DNA from: Patagioenas fasciata
Taxonomy: Eukaryota > Chordata > Aves > Columbiformes > Columbidae
DNA length: 64,000 bases
Assembly (NCBI RefSeq): GCF_037038585.1
Contig: NC_092524.1
Coordinates: 70,394,552 to 70,458,551 of the forward strand
Direction of reading: 5' to 3'
Part shown: in pieces, positions 1 to 12,274 of the stretch
Layout: every line of letters begins with the position of its first letter
How positions within the stretch are numbered: position 1 is the stretch's first letter
Program-made: the position numbers and the translations under genes
Notes under the pieces: model-generated
The model's input: the letters and a program-made list of their open reading frames with translations, nothing else
Told to the model about the DNA's origin: nothing
Database searches by the model: none

Positions 1-2850
1 TGCTTCATACATCAGCTAACGCTCATCAAAAGCAGCATTGATAGTAAATGCATTATTTTTTAGTATTAACGTATTACGGCACTTTAATCCAAACGAATTC
101 GGGTTTTGTCGCATACCAATTAAATCCTTATCTCTCCTTGCAGTGGTAAAACATCATTTTAGTATGAGAGATGTGAAACGTGCTCCGTATTTTTCTACTT
201 AGGGAGTTTTTGTTGCCGGATAGATTACTTACAGCACCCTTCAGATATTACTGAGAAGTGTGCAGAGAATATCTGCATTCCTGTTCAATCACTCTAAATA
301 TTAATTCCATATAAAAGGCTGGTTTCACTCTAGGCTTTAAGCCTACTTATATATTATCAGAGCACTTCCACAGAGTGTAACCCGGTCGGCTGGAGATACC
401 ACGCACACAGACCACGTTCCCTCAGTGCCAATGGATGGTAGAAATGGTTTTGAGCACTCAACTTCTTTTCCAGCCGCAACGCTGGGATGACACCGGTGCC
501 CGTCACCCCGGGGCCTGAACCCAAAAGCATCACACGAGCCCATTGGGAGAGGACACGGGAGGAAGAACCGAGTCTCTGCTTCTTGTTCGAGCCCCCGGCG
601 CTGCCGCACGGCTGCTGGTTCGCAAGAGAGTCAGTAAGAGGTGTCCCTGGCTGCAGCACACACACACTGTGATGGTCTTATGTGATGTGACATATTAGCT
701 GACACGTTCTATTTGGTGTGTCAGAGGCTAACAAATGAAATCACAGCTGTCAACCACCCAAATTAAAAATAAATCACTCCACCGACCCTTGAACTGCCCC
801 TGACAAGCCATTCCCCACCCAACGGCATCGTGTCCGCTGTTCCCAACCCTCTGCTATCATTCGTGCCTTATTTTCAGCCCTGGCCTAGCAAAGCCAGCTC
901 TGCCCACCCTCAGCCGCGTGGGTGCCGTGTGCTGGGGCAATGGTGCCACCAGTGGACTCAGGGACACGGGATGTGCTGGGACCAGCTCGTCTGGAGCTGC
1001 TGGGGATGGCCAGGTTGGATGGGGCTCTGAGCAACCAGAGCTGGGGATGATGTCCCTTCCATGGCAGGGGTGGCACTGGGGGAGCTGGGAAGGTTGGTCC
1101 CTTCAACCCAAACCATCTGTGACTTTGTGACATGGCTCCTGTGGTTGTGTGACACGTGGAGGTGCTGCTCGGTGGCCGTTTAAGGAGGGTGACCAAGGGG
1201 GTCACCAGAGCCAGCTGAGCCCCCGCTGAGTGTCCATGTGGATCAAACCTCTCTAGGTAGCTGCAGAACACCCTGCAGACAGGCCCTGGCACCCATGGGT
1301 GATGTGAAGCACCTCAGAATCTGCCAGATGGGCGCTGTGGCTGGGTGCAAGCAATCCGGGTGATCTATAGAGGGTATTAATTTATTGATTCAAGTGATTG
1401 ATGAAATGAGCAGGGCAGATGCTCTGTTGGACCCACTCCCCAAACAAGGCAGAGAACCGTTGGGTGACGCAGCCTTGGATTCAGTGACCATGAGAAAATG
1501 TAGAGTCCAAGATCCTTAGAGTGTGATAAACACCTGAAATACAACTGTGAGCTTCCAAAGAGAATTATTTTAGCCTCTTCATGGACCTACTTGGCAGGAC
1601 CTGATGAGAATACGCCCCTGGCTAATGGTCAAGAACAGCCTCCTCGGGGCACAAGAACAGTTCATTGCAAGGAGCAAAAAGGGGACTCTCAGGGGCTGTG
1701 GTTGGTAGCCAGCAGGTCCAGGTGACTCTCAGGGGCTGAGGCTGGTAGCCAGTGGGCCCAGAGGGATGATCCTGCTCTGTACCGGGCGCTGTGCCCAGCT
1801 TTGGGTCCCTGGTACAGCTGGTGCAGAGGGACCCGCTGCCTGGCCGCACGTAGAGCAGGTTTGCTCTCAGTTATCCTGGTCTGCAGTTCTGTCCTGCAGA
1901 CTCACACCTTGCACCCACAGTCCGATCTCTCCACAAATGGAGGCAACTGAGAAGAACCAATTTTTTTAAATAAAACTATTTCAGGAAGATGATATCATGG
2001 TTACAGATGAAAACCCTGAACTGTGTTCTCCATTTCAAACACATGTTCTCGGTAAGAAAAGAAACTCCAGTGTATTTTAAGAGTGAAACTCATCAAGAAC
2101 TCATGTTTTGAAGCAAACTGCACCTGGGATGTTTAGCAGCACCAAAAAGACCTTCAAATAGACTATTTAGCAAATAGCCTTGCCTATGAGAGCTGAAAGA
2201 TCTGGCAACGTTCAGTAATTTATGTCCTGCTTCTCTTAGGGGTAGGTAATAAATCAAAGAAGGTATTTTACCCGAAGATACAGAGAGAGAAGGTTCTGTC
2301 TGCTCTGCACCTTCATTATTTGTCTTCAGCTTCAAAGCATAGAGCCGGCTGAAAGCTCCAAAAGGGACATATAATGATGACCTGTAATCAGCAGAGTAAT
2401 CATGAGATGGCTGTGTTACATTACTCTCTCCAGAATATTAACGCAGTGAGGACATCGCAGAGTGATGTGCAACAAGGGTTTAAAATTGTTCCAAATGGTT
2501 TCTCAGTCCATTATTCCTGCAGCCGTGGCACTGTGTGTGTTAGCAGGGCTGGGAGCAGGGGGAAGGTGGCAGGCTGGGCAGCAGTGTGTCTGCTCCTCCT
2601 GCTCCTGCTCCTGCTCCTGCTGCTCAGCACCACCAGTGGAACGAAACATGGGTTCAGCCCCCACCACTGACCCCGGGCACCCTCGGGCTGTGGGCTGCCC
2701 TGAGAGATGTTCAGGAGCCACAGGCACGAGCTGCAGCCCCAGGGGTCAGGACATGCTGTCCCAGCTCTGCTCACCTCTGCTCAGCCACACAGCAGCGCCG
2801 GGACCTGTCACCTGTGGGGACAGAGGGACTGCGAGAGTGGGAGCCCAGAG
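1..2850. other. Gene desert, left flank
   Basis: I see no gene here. Open frames are short, overlap on both strands and resemble no family I know. The stretch is AT-rich at the far left (1–360) and of mixed composition after that. Small structures inside it are a CR1 3' tail near 1050–1131 and an imperfect tandem duplication of about 39 bp near 1683–1760 (the phrase ggtagccag recurs). Confidence 0.6.
1050..1131 (+). mobile_element. CR1 LINE 3' tail fragment
   Basis: The text runs from a 'gcaggggtgg' stretch through 'cccttcaacccaaacc' to 'ctgtgactttgtgac'. This matches the usual avian CR1 3' end (…ccttccaacccaaacc…attctgtg) in plus orientation. It is short and diverged, so the call rests on this tail alone. 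Confidence 0.5.
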
Positions 2851-2854
2851 ACAC

Positions 2855-3290
2855 AGAGCCACAGAATCCCAGAATGTGAGGGGTTGGAAGGGCCCTGGAA
2901 AGCTCATCCAGTGCAATCCCCCCATGGAGCAGGAACACCCAGCTGAGGTTCCACAGGAAGGTGTCCAGGCGGGTTTGAATGGCTGCACAGAAGGAGACTC
3001 CACAACCTCCCTGGGCAGCCTGGGCCAGGCTCTGACACCCTCACCAGAAAGAAGATTCTTCTCCTCTTTCAGTGGAACCTCCTGTGTTCCAGTTTGCACC
3101 CATTGCCCCTTGTCCTGTCACTGGTTGTCACTGAGAAGAGCCTGGCTCCATCCTCCTGACACTGCCCCTTTCCATATTGATCCCCAGGAATGAGTCCCCC
3201 CTCAGTCTCCTCTTCTCCAGCTCCAGAGCCCCAGCTCCCTCAGCCTTTCCTCACACGGGAGATGCTCCACTCCCTTCAGCATCTTCATTG
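2855..3290 (-). mobile_element. CR1 LINE 3' fragment
   Basis: Read on the plus strand it begins with the reverse complement of the CR1 terminal repeat (acagaatcccagaatg), then 'ggttggaagggccctgg' and 'gtgcaatccccccatgg'. It continues through the untranslated 3' region to 'ccccagctccctcagcc'. It is nearly identical over about 250 bp to the copies at 11867, 33695 (opposite strand) and 45640, so these belong to one CR1 subfamily. No intact reverse transcriptase remains. Confidence 0.85.
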
Positions 3291-4034
3291 CCCAGCACAG
3301 CGCTCTCAGGACACAGCAGCTTAGGAGAACGCTCGCTGCTAGAGCTGGTTTTAAAGCCTGGTCTTTGGTGGGATGAACAGAAGCCAGAGCGTCCCCAGCG
3401 TTTCTTCCCAGGTGGCACAGGCTGGGGCTCCATTCTGTGGGACAACCCCACGGGACACCCTGCTCAGGGAAAAGGTTTGTAGCAGGATCCACACGAGGAG
3501 CCAACACGTCTCACCCACCCTGCGATGCTGATGCCAGGGGCAGAAACAGCGGCGCTCTGTCCTCTCCAGCCACCTTGTCGCTGCCACCCGCAATATTCCT
3601 GCCCGCCGGCGCCTGGCACCGAGCAGGACACGAAATAAAGACTGTTCTCGGCAGCTGGTGCTGCGTATGGTGATCACAGCAGAGCTGTCACTGGACGGTC
3701 CCACACTGCATCTTCTCAGGGAGGCTGCACACAGGACCAGACTGTTGTCACTGCCGTCAGAACCAGATGGAGAACACGGCCCTGGGTCCCATTCAGTGCC
3801 CCATGGAATGACGCCCGTAATGGCGCTGCAATAGCGCCGTCTGCCAACAGGACACAAAACAGTCGCCTTTTCTTCCATTTGCATCACAGTGCAGAGCGGA
3901 TGGCCTGGGACACCTGGGCTGGTGCACATTCCGCAGGCTGCGTATCTGATTCATTTACCTGGGCAAACCTGCTGTGCGATGGGAGCTTTGTGTCTGCAGG
4001 AACGGACCACAGACTCAGAAACACTGAATTCCTC

Positions 4035-4155
4035 CCTGCGGCTCCCGGACGCTCCTGGGGGCACTGTGTGTGTGTGTGTGCGTGTGTGCGTGCGTGTGTG
4101 TGTGTGTGTGCCCCCCGTGTGCCGCCTCCTCCGGCTCCCGGGCGCTCCTGGGGGC

Positions 4156-4192
<37 letters not shown>

Positions 4193-4238
4193 CCCCCGTG
4201 TGCCACTTCCTCCGGCTCCCGGGCGCTCCTGGGGGCAC

Positions 4239-4269
<31 letters not shown>

Positions 4270-4315
4270 GTGTGTGTGCGTGTGTGTGTGTGCGCCCCCC
4301 GTGTGCCGCCTCCTC
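4035..4315. repeat. Compound (GT)n microsatellite in a tandem cassette
   Basis: Three tandem cassettes each pair a spacer (approximately 'cctccggctcccgggcgctcctgggggcac', given here in parts: cctccggctcccgg, then gcgctcctgggggcac) with a (GT)n run broken by occasional 'gc'. The GT runs lie near 4064–4110, 4158–4190 and 4238–4292. Long open frames on both strands here are artefacts of the repeat. Confidence 0.9.
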
Positions 4316-5406
4316 CGGCCGCTCAACAGCAAACGGCTTCAAAGCCCCTCAAAGCAAACAGTGTGATGGGCTCTGAGTCTGATTCTGAATGGCCCTGGGA
4401 CCACTGGCCAACCCGCTCCCAAAACTCCCATCACCTCCCTGTGCCACACAAACCCGGCGCTGCGCTGCGGCAGCACACACAGCAGTGACAGCGCTGCTGA
4501 GCCCGGGCTGTTTGCCAGCTTACCGCCAAAGCAGGAGAAACTCCAGAACACAGACACATCATGATCTGTATTTAGGTAACCACTCTGCCCTGGCTGGGTG
4601 CGGGATAAAGGACTGAAGCAGTGCTGCTTCACGGGGATCTTCACCCCGTGTCCTCACTTCTCCTCCCAGCACAGCACATCCACGCAAACCACGGAGAACA
4701 AACCCCTGCGTGCGATGGGGATGGGAAGTTTCGCATGGGGACCTCTCAGCATCGTCCCTGCGTGAGCGCAGGGTGACAGTGACATCCGGAGGATTCCAGA
4801 TTCTCTGCCTTTCAGTGTTTCCAGTGTTTGTTTAATTCCTTCGTTCCTCTGCGCGCTGACTGCGGAGCTGGGAAACGATCCCCGTGCGGCCATTGCACCC
4901 AGTTCAGGGCACGGCGGGAGACCCGGGGGGTGCAAATGCTGCGGACAAGGGGGGCTCAGCGCTGCCCCACATCTCCCCACTGGGGGCTCCACAGCCAGAG
5001 CGTCCCCAGCAGGCAGAGCAGTCAAAACCCAGTGCAGGGAGCAGAACGCAGGGCGGACTTTGCCCCCTGCTGTTAACACTGCTGGATTGCACGGGAGAGA
5101 AAGCAGCAGGCGACCAAAAGGGCAGAATCAGCATCTGGAGCTATTCAATTTGAAATTAATCATATAAATTATGTAATGAGAGAAGATTAGCTAAATTAGT
5201 GTTTCTGTGTGAACTCGGAATGCAGAGAGTACGAGCACCGCCTGCGCCTCCGGCACAGCCCCGCTCCGCATCGCCGCTCTGCGTCACCGCACACGGGGTC
5301 TCACTTGGCAGGTTTGTGACTGAAATATTTCAAGTTTCAGGCAGAGGTAAATTGACATCTGGAGCTCTTGTGCTGTTTCCCCCAGCCGAGCTTCTGTCAC
5401 AGCACC

Positions 5407-5704
5407 CAGCAGCACCTCCATGCCACCAGCCGGCCGTACCTCTGTGCCACCAGCCGGCCGTACCTCCGTGCCACCTGCTGGCTGTACCTCCGTGCCACCT
5501 GCTGGCTGTACCTCCGTGCCACCAGCCAGTCGTACATCCGTGCCACCAGCCGGCCATACCTCCATGCCACCAGCTGGCCATACCTCCGTGCCACCAGCCG
5601 GCCGTACCTCCGTGCCACCAGCCGGCCGTACCTCTGTGCCACCAGCCGGCCATACCTCCGTGCCACCAGCCGGCCGTACCTCCGTGCCACCAGCCGGCCG
5701 TGCC
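5407..5704. repeat. 24-bp minisatellite, about 12 copies
   Basis: The unit is close to 'accagccggccgtacctc' plus 'cgtgcc', repeated about 11.7 times with scattered substitutions. Since 24 is a multiple of three, all frames stay open as an 8-residue periodic peptide. There is no surrounding gene, so I treat it as noncoding satellite. Confidence 0.92.
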
Positions 5705-7693
5705 CATCACCGCGGAGCTCCGAGCTGAACCAGAGCGGAGCAGCATCTCCCGCCCCACCACAGCTGACCTTGGGCTACTGCTGAGGAAAGTGAATTAGCT
5801 TACAGAGCTAGCCAAGTGGAACGCTGAAACTATCATTTTCCAAAGATATTCAAGGTAAAAAGCCTCAGGGACAATTTTTTTTGTCAGCTTCTGAGACTTG
5901 ATTAACTGCCTTAATTCCACATGATTAATGGCTTTCACATCTCCGGAGACTCATGTCTCTGTGTGCATCGTATGGCTGGAGCATCTTCAGAATTCACTCT
6001 CCAAAGATGCCTATGAGCTGCTCGAGAGCCACGGCAGCAGTGAGCGACCATCCAGCCCTGTGCCTTCCTCATGCAGCATCCTCCTCCTCCTGTCCCAGCG
6101 CTGCCCAAGCGGAGGGGACACAGAGACCACACTGCCTGTCAGCTCTCGTACACAACCCAGACCCAGCAGGAATGAGCAGTGAACCCCCTGGTCTGCAGAG
6201 GTACAGGAGAGGGACGGGGCAGACTGCAGATCCTGGCAGCCTCATCCTCTCGATGTTGCTCTTTAGAAACATGAATGATGCCTAGGGTGTCACTTGTGAC
6301 GCCTGGACCAGAGATCCATGGCACAGAGCAGAACAAAGGAACCTTAAGAAAACGATCAAGACTCTGCTGAAGAGTCAGTGAATCCCTGCTGGTGACGGCT
6401 GCTGTCCCCGTGTGCAATCACAGTCAACCCCATGCCCGTCAGCGCTCACCAGCAGATGCTCCCAGGGGTCAGTGGGGAGGGAAGCCCAGGGGGCATTTCC
6501 AGTCTTGCAACCTAAAGCGGTGGCCAAAATGCGAATCGAACGAGAAGAAGATGACAAGAAAGAAAGAAGCCTTGGCCTCATCACCTCCTATGACTTGCCA
6601 CACCAGCATGTGCTCTCCAGATAAAGAATGCTTGTTTTGCGGTTCATGGTAAGTATGGTGATGTTGAACATTTGGGCTTCTGATTATAAACAGAATCAAA
6701 TTAATATGCTGAACGAGTCTGAAGTGGTTAAGTACACATGCACCAAGACATCAGTAAAACCCTGCTAGCTGAATCGTTAATCACTTGTCAAAGGTTACCA
6801 CAGCAGAGCCTCCAGTAAAATGCACAGCATTTTATGCCCGTAATGGATAAGAAGTTCCTCCCGTATCTGCCCTCGTTAATAGAATGCGAGAACTGCACAT
6901 CCACAGGATCTGTAAATAAACTACCAAGGCTGACTTGCTTCTGCTGTACTTAATGGTAGGAAATTGCATAAAGGAGTCGCTCGGGCATTCGTGACCTGGA
7001 GAAGCTGATGTGGGGAACCCCTGGGTCTGGTGGTGCTCCCCAGGGCTGCTGAGCCGGGTTATCGCAGCACACACACAGCACAGCCGTGACTTTCTGTTTG
7101 TGTTACGGAAAGTCAGAACGTAGCTCACACGAACTGAACTGAATTACGCACCAACTGGATTATTATTGTTATTTATTTATATTGAGACAGACAATGAGAG
7201 CGCTGCATGGATCAACAGTTTGCGTTTGCAGAACAAAACACAAAACCCGGCTCTGCGGAAACAGCTGTTGGGTTTGATTGGGTACCCACTCTCACTCTTA
7301 TTTATTTTACCGTTTTCCATCAGATGCCTCAGAGCTTTTGCCGTTAAATGACTCCCTGCTGGCTGAGGCGAGGGGCAGGTGGCTCATGACACATGCACAC
7401 AGCAGCTGCCCGGCCCCGCTCCCCAACAAACCAGGAGCTCACCCCGTGTCTCCCATCGCGCTCCCTCGTTTTCGTCGCTCACACCTCAGACAAGTGTTCA
7501 GCATCTCAGTTTGCATTTCCTACGCTAGGTCAGTCCCAAGCTGATCTCCACGTCTCCACTGCGATCAGTAGGCTGTTTCTAAGAATGACAGCAAATAACA
7601 ACGAGGCTTAAGGTCTGGCTTAAGAGCTGGAAAATGTGGATGAGAACTGGCAGAGAAAGGAGGGAACAGGGCTGAGAAACCTGGATGGACCAG

Positions 7694-8124
7694 TGTCCTG
7701 GGTTTGTTAAAAACAAGTCTGTCTTTTAGTGAATTTGCCTGTCAGCTCAATCTTCATATCAGCTGCATTTTCCTGAAAGCCAGATCCATGTTTTGGCAGA
7801 CACAGCAATGGAATGCGAGGTCATTGATAAGGATGGATGGACATCTCGGGAGAGGGGCAATGAGAAACTGGTGACCAAAAACTGACCAACTGAGTATAAC
7901 ACCCCATTCACCTGATACTTCATATAAAAGTGGGAGATCATGAGGATCTCGTCCCTTTTCCTTATGGCGACATTAGCAGAGGACCTTGTGAGTCGTCCCT
8001 GCGAACCGAGGCCAGTGCCAGACTGAATCCAGCTCCGGTTGGCTGGAGAGTCCAGTCCAGGACTTCGGCTGCCGGCTCTGCAGTTGCCGGGACTTTCCAG
8101 ATTGGTTTGGTAGAGTTTGTTTTG
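7694..8124 (+). mobile_element. Endogenous retrovirus LTR, 3'-truncated
   Basis: It starts with TGTCCTGG (7694), a usual avian LTR 5' end, and has a TATA-like 'catataaaag' at 7921. It is an inverted relative of the element at about 32580–33215, alignable from the TGTCCTGG end to 'tagagttt' near 8120. After that this copy stops and a CR1 3' tail follows directly. No viral coding sequence is present. Confidence 0.75.
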
Positions 8125-8176
8125 GATGAGCTTCCCAGGTCCCTTCCAACCCCCGGTATTCTGGGATTCTGTGTGC
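8125..8176 (+). mobile_element. CR1 LINE 3' tail
   Basis: 'gagcttcccaggtccc' then 'ttccaaccccc' and 'attctgggattctgtg' are the diagnostic CR1 3' terminus in plus orientation. It abuts the truncated LTR, forming a nested or recombined junction. Confidence 0.7.
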
Positions 8177-8859
8177 AAGATCTCTGTGCACCCTGTTCCT
8201 CTGAGCCCACAGGAGCACAGCCCGGAACCACCACCTCCCTCCGAGCCCCACAGACAATCGGGCTGTTATTCAACTGTTTATCCACCCTCCTGGACCGCAA
8301 CGTCCAACTTGGAAACACAGGTCTTGTAGGACAGAAGAATATTGTGTCAATAACATTGCTAACGTCAAGGTAACTGCCATTCACTGTGCTCCTTTTATGG
8401 GCACATGCAGTCATTTTATCATAGGAAATAACCAGGTTGGTCAGACATAATGTCACCTTCTCCTTCATGTGCCCAGATGTGCAGCCTGAGATAACTCACT
8501 GCCTCATTTTCCCAGGGACACTTCCCTACATTGTTCTTTCAGCCTTTCTTGAAGACGGATACAACATCTGCCTCTCTGGTTGCATGACTAGATCATGACT
8601 AGATCACGACTAGATCACAACTAGATCACGACTTTCCAGAGATGACAGAGAGCAACCTTGCAAGGACCACCCAGCTCTGTCAGCACCTTTGCACGCATGG
8701 ACTGGTAAGGACCAGGTTTCACAAGCAATCCCTGAGCAGATAGTGGATAACACTGCTCGTAGATTTTCTCCTCCTTGAGCCCCTCACAAAGCACAAAGGC
8801 CCAGGACCCTTGTTGGTAAAACAGGAGCAAAGAAGGTCCGGAGTGCCTCGGCCTCACCT

Positions 8860-9240
8860 GTGTCACCAAGTCACCCAGCCCATCCAGAACTGGCTCACGT
8901 GTTCCTCACGCAGTTCTTACCGCTCACCCCTGCTCAGCCGCGCTGGCCTCGTCTCCTGCTGGGTCTCCTCTTCCTGAGGCTGGGATGGATGGTCCTCGTG
9001 CCTGAGGCTGATCCAACAGACCTGCAGCGTCCTTGGGCTCCGTCGTCCTCCAGCGCTGCCTCCCACGGGATCTCACCTGCCACTCTCCTAAACAGGCCAA
9101 AACCAGCTCTCCTCAAGTCCAGGTCCTGTATTCTGATACTCTCGCGTCGCTTCCTTCATGATCTTGAATATTTCCCACTTGGCTCAGACAAGACTGCCAT
9201 TAATTACCACATCCTCATTAGCAGTAGCAGAGTGCTCTAA
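8860..9240 (-). mobile_element. Probable CR1 LINE internal fragment, minus strand
   Basis: The stretch with 'ctctcctcaagtccagg', 'tcctgtattctgatac' and 'tcttgaatatttccca' resembles the antisense of CR1 sequence upstream of the reverse transcriptase region. It is diverged and carries no coding remnant I can read with confidence. Confidence 0.45.
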
Positions 9241-9489
9241 CACCCTGATCATATCCTGGAAGGCTGAGCAGACTGGGACTGCATTCATTAGTGGCTTTAA
9301 CAGTCATAAAGAGATAGTCTTTAATGACAATTTTTTTTTGCACAAGGTCAAAACCCTGCAGTGGTCGAACACCTAGGAATGAACACTGTTAAGCTGTGCC
9401 CATCTCAAGATTTAGGATTCAGTTTTGCTGAAAAGCCAACTAGAATATCACTGAGACACAAAGCAGAGTTGAAAGTGTGGACCCTGTGA

Positions 9490-9578
9490 AACACCACCGC
9501 CACCACCACTGCCACCGCCACCGCCACCGCCACCACCACAGCCACCGCCACCGCCACCGCCACTGCCACCGCCTCGCC
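9490..9578. repeat. (CCA/CCG)n trinucleotide repeat
   Basis: About 29 consecutive ccaccg/ccacca triplets with occasional 'ctg' or 'cag'. It is followed by a 33-bp tandem repeat (cgaatcccgagtcacaaagc…) to about 9660. No gene context. Confidence 0.9.
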
Positions 9579-10039
9579 GAATCCCGAGTCACAAAGCAAA
9601 CACGTCCTCGCTGAATCCCAAGTCACAAAGCAAACACATCCTCACCGAATCCCGAGTCACGCAGGATGGTGACAAAGATGCAGCGTCCCTGTTGCGAGGA
9701 GCCTGGTCTGCCCAGCCGGCTCGTTTGTTTGGACGTCATCGCTGTCTCCGGGACGGGCTGGGGTCCTGGTGCCCATGCTGGGGTCCTGGTGCCCGTGCTG
9801 TGCAGCTGCTCACTCTGAGGTCTGAGAATCAGCTGCCACCGAGCTGCAGAGCCGCATGGCGCCCGAGCGAGCTGGGACAGAACAGGCGGTCCTGCTCTTA
9901 CCTCTTACTGAGCACCAACAGATGGAAACAGCATCAAAAATAGAGAAGACTTCGGAATAAGTGAGATGAGAAACGGAGAACCTGAGAGACCAGGAATAGG
10001 AGAAAAGATTGGTGTGGGCTTCAGCCAGAAACTGCGGTG

Positions 10040-10085
10040 ACACAGAATGACAGGGTGATATGGGTTGAACGGACCTTCCCAGCAG
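10040..10085 (-). mobile_element. CR1 LINE 3' tail, minus strand
   Basis: 'cacagaatgacagggt' then 'gggttgaacggacctt' is the reverse complement of a CR1 3' end. Short and diverged. Confidence 0.45.
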
Positions 10086-10324
10086 ACCTTCTGCACCATG
10101 CTTTTTACGTGGTCAGAATTGCACAAGAGCCTCCTCCTCTTCATCAGCTGTTGGGGTGACACAATGTCATTAAACACAGTTAATATTTTTATTGCAATAA
10201 ATTGTTATGCAGTAGTTCGCTGTACAGTCCAGCCCTACACAGAACATCCGTGGTATGATATGGTCCCAGCAGCCTGTGTAAGCCGGGCTCTGGGAGCAGA
10301 CGTCAATGACATCTCCACAGCGAG

Positions 10325-10384
10325 TACAATGATTGGACTTGGTGATCCTGAGGGTCTCTTCCAACCAAAATGACTCTGATTGTC
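10325..10384 (+). mobile_element. CR1 LINE 3' tail
   Basis: 'gattggacttggtgatcctg' followed by 'tctcttccaaccaaaatgac' and 'tctgattg' fits the CR1 3' end in plus orientation. Upstream homology may extend further left but I cannot place it. Confidence 0.6.
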
Positions 10385-10640
10385 TGACCATTCCAGTTCT
10401 AACAAAGCGCTGCATTACCAAAGCCCATCTTAACGCCTGGGGGACGCGGGACTTCTCAAGAGGGTGTGAAAATACCACTGAAGCATTTAGGAGAATCCAG
10501 ACGAGCTCTGAACAAACGTCTCAGCAGAGCAAACCAGCCCCAACGCCCTGAGCGCTAACACGGGTGTATCTAACGGCATATATTTAATATATTTAATGCT
10601 GTGTGATGCACAGCACATGGGCCCAGCCCGGCTGAGCTGC

Positions 10641-10930
10641 ACCTGCACCAGCGCCCGCTCCAGTTCCTGCTCCAGCTCCAGTGCCTGCTCTGGCTCCGGC
10701 TCCTGCTCCAGTGCCCGCTCTGGCTCCTGCTCCTGCTCTGACTCCTGCTCCAGTGCCCGCTCTGGCTCCTGCTCCAGCGCCTGCTCTGGCTCCTGCTCCT
10801 GCTCTGACTCCTGCTCCAGTGCCCACTCTGGCTCCTGCTCTGGCTCCAGCTCCTGCTCCAGCACCCACTCCTGCTCCTGCTCCAGTGCCTGCTCTGGCTC
10901 CTGCTCCAGCTCCAGCTCCGGCTCCCAAAA
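10641..10930. repeat. 6/24-bp GCTCCA-type minisatellite
   Basis: Imperfect repeats of 'gctcctgctccagtgcc' and 'cgctctggctcc' fill about 290 bp. Because the period is a multiple of three, long open frames occur in several frames on both strands; these are not genes. Confidence 0.9.
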
Positions 10931-11866
10931 CGTGCTGCATCCGAGCTCCTCCTGCTTGCAGCAGGCACGAAGAGGAGGGATATTGCAGTGCTATGGTTTC
11001 TTTTAGAAATTTAATAACTATTTTAGAAAAAAGATTAAAGAGTGTTTTTAATCAACTTCAAACAGACAACAGATGCTGGCTTTAGTAAAAACGAGTTACG
11101 AAAGAGAAGGGAGCAACAAGAATTAATTAGAGGATGCTGAGTTAAGAAAGTCCGTCCAGAATTTCCTCACAATTAGTTTACAGATTAACATCCCCTCAGG
11201 ACACGGGGATACTCTTTCTTTACTTCTTTTTCATAAGACAGTATCCCATTGGTATTACCTGCACCAAAAGCACAGATGCTTAGATCTGTATTTTAATGGC
11301 ACAAATATGGCCCATGGAGCCATCGCCCCGGTCTGAGGAGCATGTCCCGGTAAAGCCCAGTCTGAGGAGCATGTGCCAGTAAAGCCCAGTCTGCTCCAGG
11401 TCTGTGAATGACGCCCCGGTACAGCGACTGCCCCGCAGCACCACGAGGACGGATCAGTGCCAGCAGCGCTGAAATCACAGCCTGTGCACTGGTGATTCTC
11501 CACACAAACTGCAGCGCAGGGCGCCCTCCTCTAACCAGGACAAGCTGTCCACCGCAAAACATCGCAAGAGTAAATGTCAACGATAAAATTAAAATGCTAG
11601 CCGGGATATAAAACCAGCACAGAAAGCTAAACTTACTGCTCGCTCTTCTAAAACACATCGACTTGGAATGGAGGACAGAATGACTGTAAAATATTGTATG
11701 TAAAATGCTGGGAGGTGCTGAGAAGCAATTCAGGAGTGTCTGAGCTCCCGAAGGATGGGTGGCTTTTCCCACAGCCAGGCAGGACGCTGTGGCACAGCAA
11801 AGAACCAGTTGCCTTTGCTAAGCCCGTTGCTTCAGCAGGGTGACCTGGCACACGAGCAACAGGCTC

Positions 11867-12270
11867 ATGGAATCACAGAACCACAGAATCCCAGAACGTC
11901 AGGGATTGGAAGGGACCTGGAAAGCTCATCCAGTGCAATCCCCCCATGGAGCAGGAACACCCAGCTGAGGTTCCACAGGAAGGTGTCCAGGCGGGTTTGA
12001 ATGTCTGCACAGAAGGAGACTCCACAGCCTCCCTGGGCAGCCTGGGCCAGGCTCTGACACCCTCACCCCCAACAAGTTTCTTCTCGAATTCAAGTGGAAC
12101 CTCCTGTGTTCCAGTTTGCACCCATTGCCCCTTGTCCTGTCACTGGTTGTCACCCAGAAGAGCCTGGCTCCATCCTCCTGACACTGCCCCTTTCCATATT
12201 GATCCCCAGGAATGAGTCCCCCCTCAGTCTCCTCTTGTCCAGCTCCAGAGCCCCAGCTCCCTCAGCCTCA
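11867..12270 (-). mobile_element. CR1 LINE 3' fragment
   Basis: It begins (plus-strand view) 'ggaatcacagaaccacag' and 'aatcccagaacgtcag', then follows the same sequence as the 2855–3290 copy with only scattered differences. It ends near 'cccagctccctcagcct'. Minus-strand orientation, noncoding. Confidence 0.87.
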
Positions 12271-12274
12271 AGGT

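Larger units (their letters stand above)
3300..7690. other. Gene desert with simple repeats
   Basis: I find no gene. The notable contents are the GT-rich triple cassette near 4060–4300 and the 24-bp minisatellite near 5407–5704, listed separately. The rest is unique-looking noncoding DNA without clear element signatures. Confidence 0.55.
8180..11860. other. Gene desert with satellites and old CR1 pieces
   Basis: No gene is supported. Contents: a short 'gactagatcac' repeat at 8583–8635, a probable minus-strand CR1 piece (8860–9240), a CCA/CCG trinucleotide run (9490–9578), a 33-bp repeat (9576–9660), CR1 tails near 10040 and 10330, a GC-rich minisatellite (10641–10930), and a 34-bp duplication near 11330–11395. 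Confidence 0.55.

Noticed and set aside
2462-3193. 243-codon plus-strand open frame
   Set aside because: Most of it is the antisense of a CR1 3' region plus a CT-rich stretch.
3884-4488. Cys/Val- and His/Thr-rich open frames at the GT repeat
   Set aside because: They are translations of (GT)n and (CA)n dinucleotides.
10487-11085. Several long open frames on both strands in the GCTCCA minisatellite
   Set aside because: The periodic peptides come from a repeat with a period divisible by three; no splice-consistent gene surrounds them.
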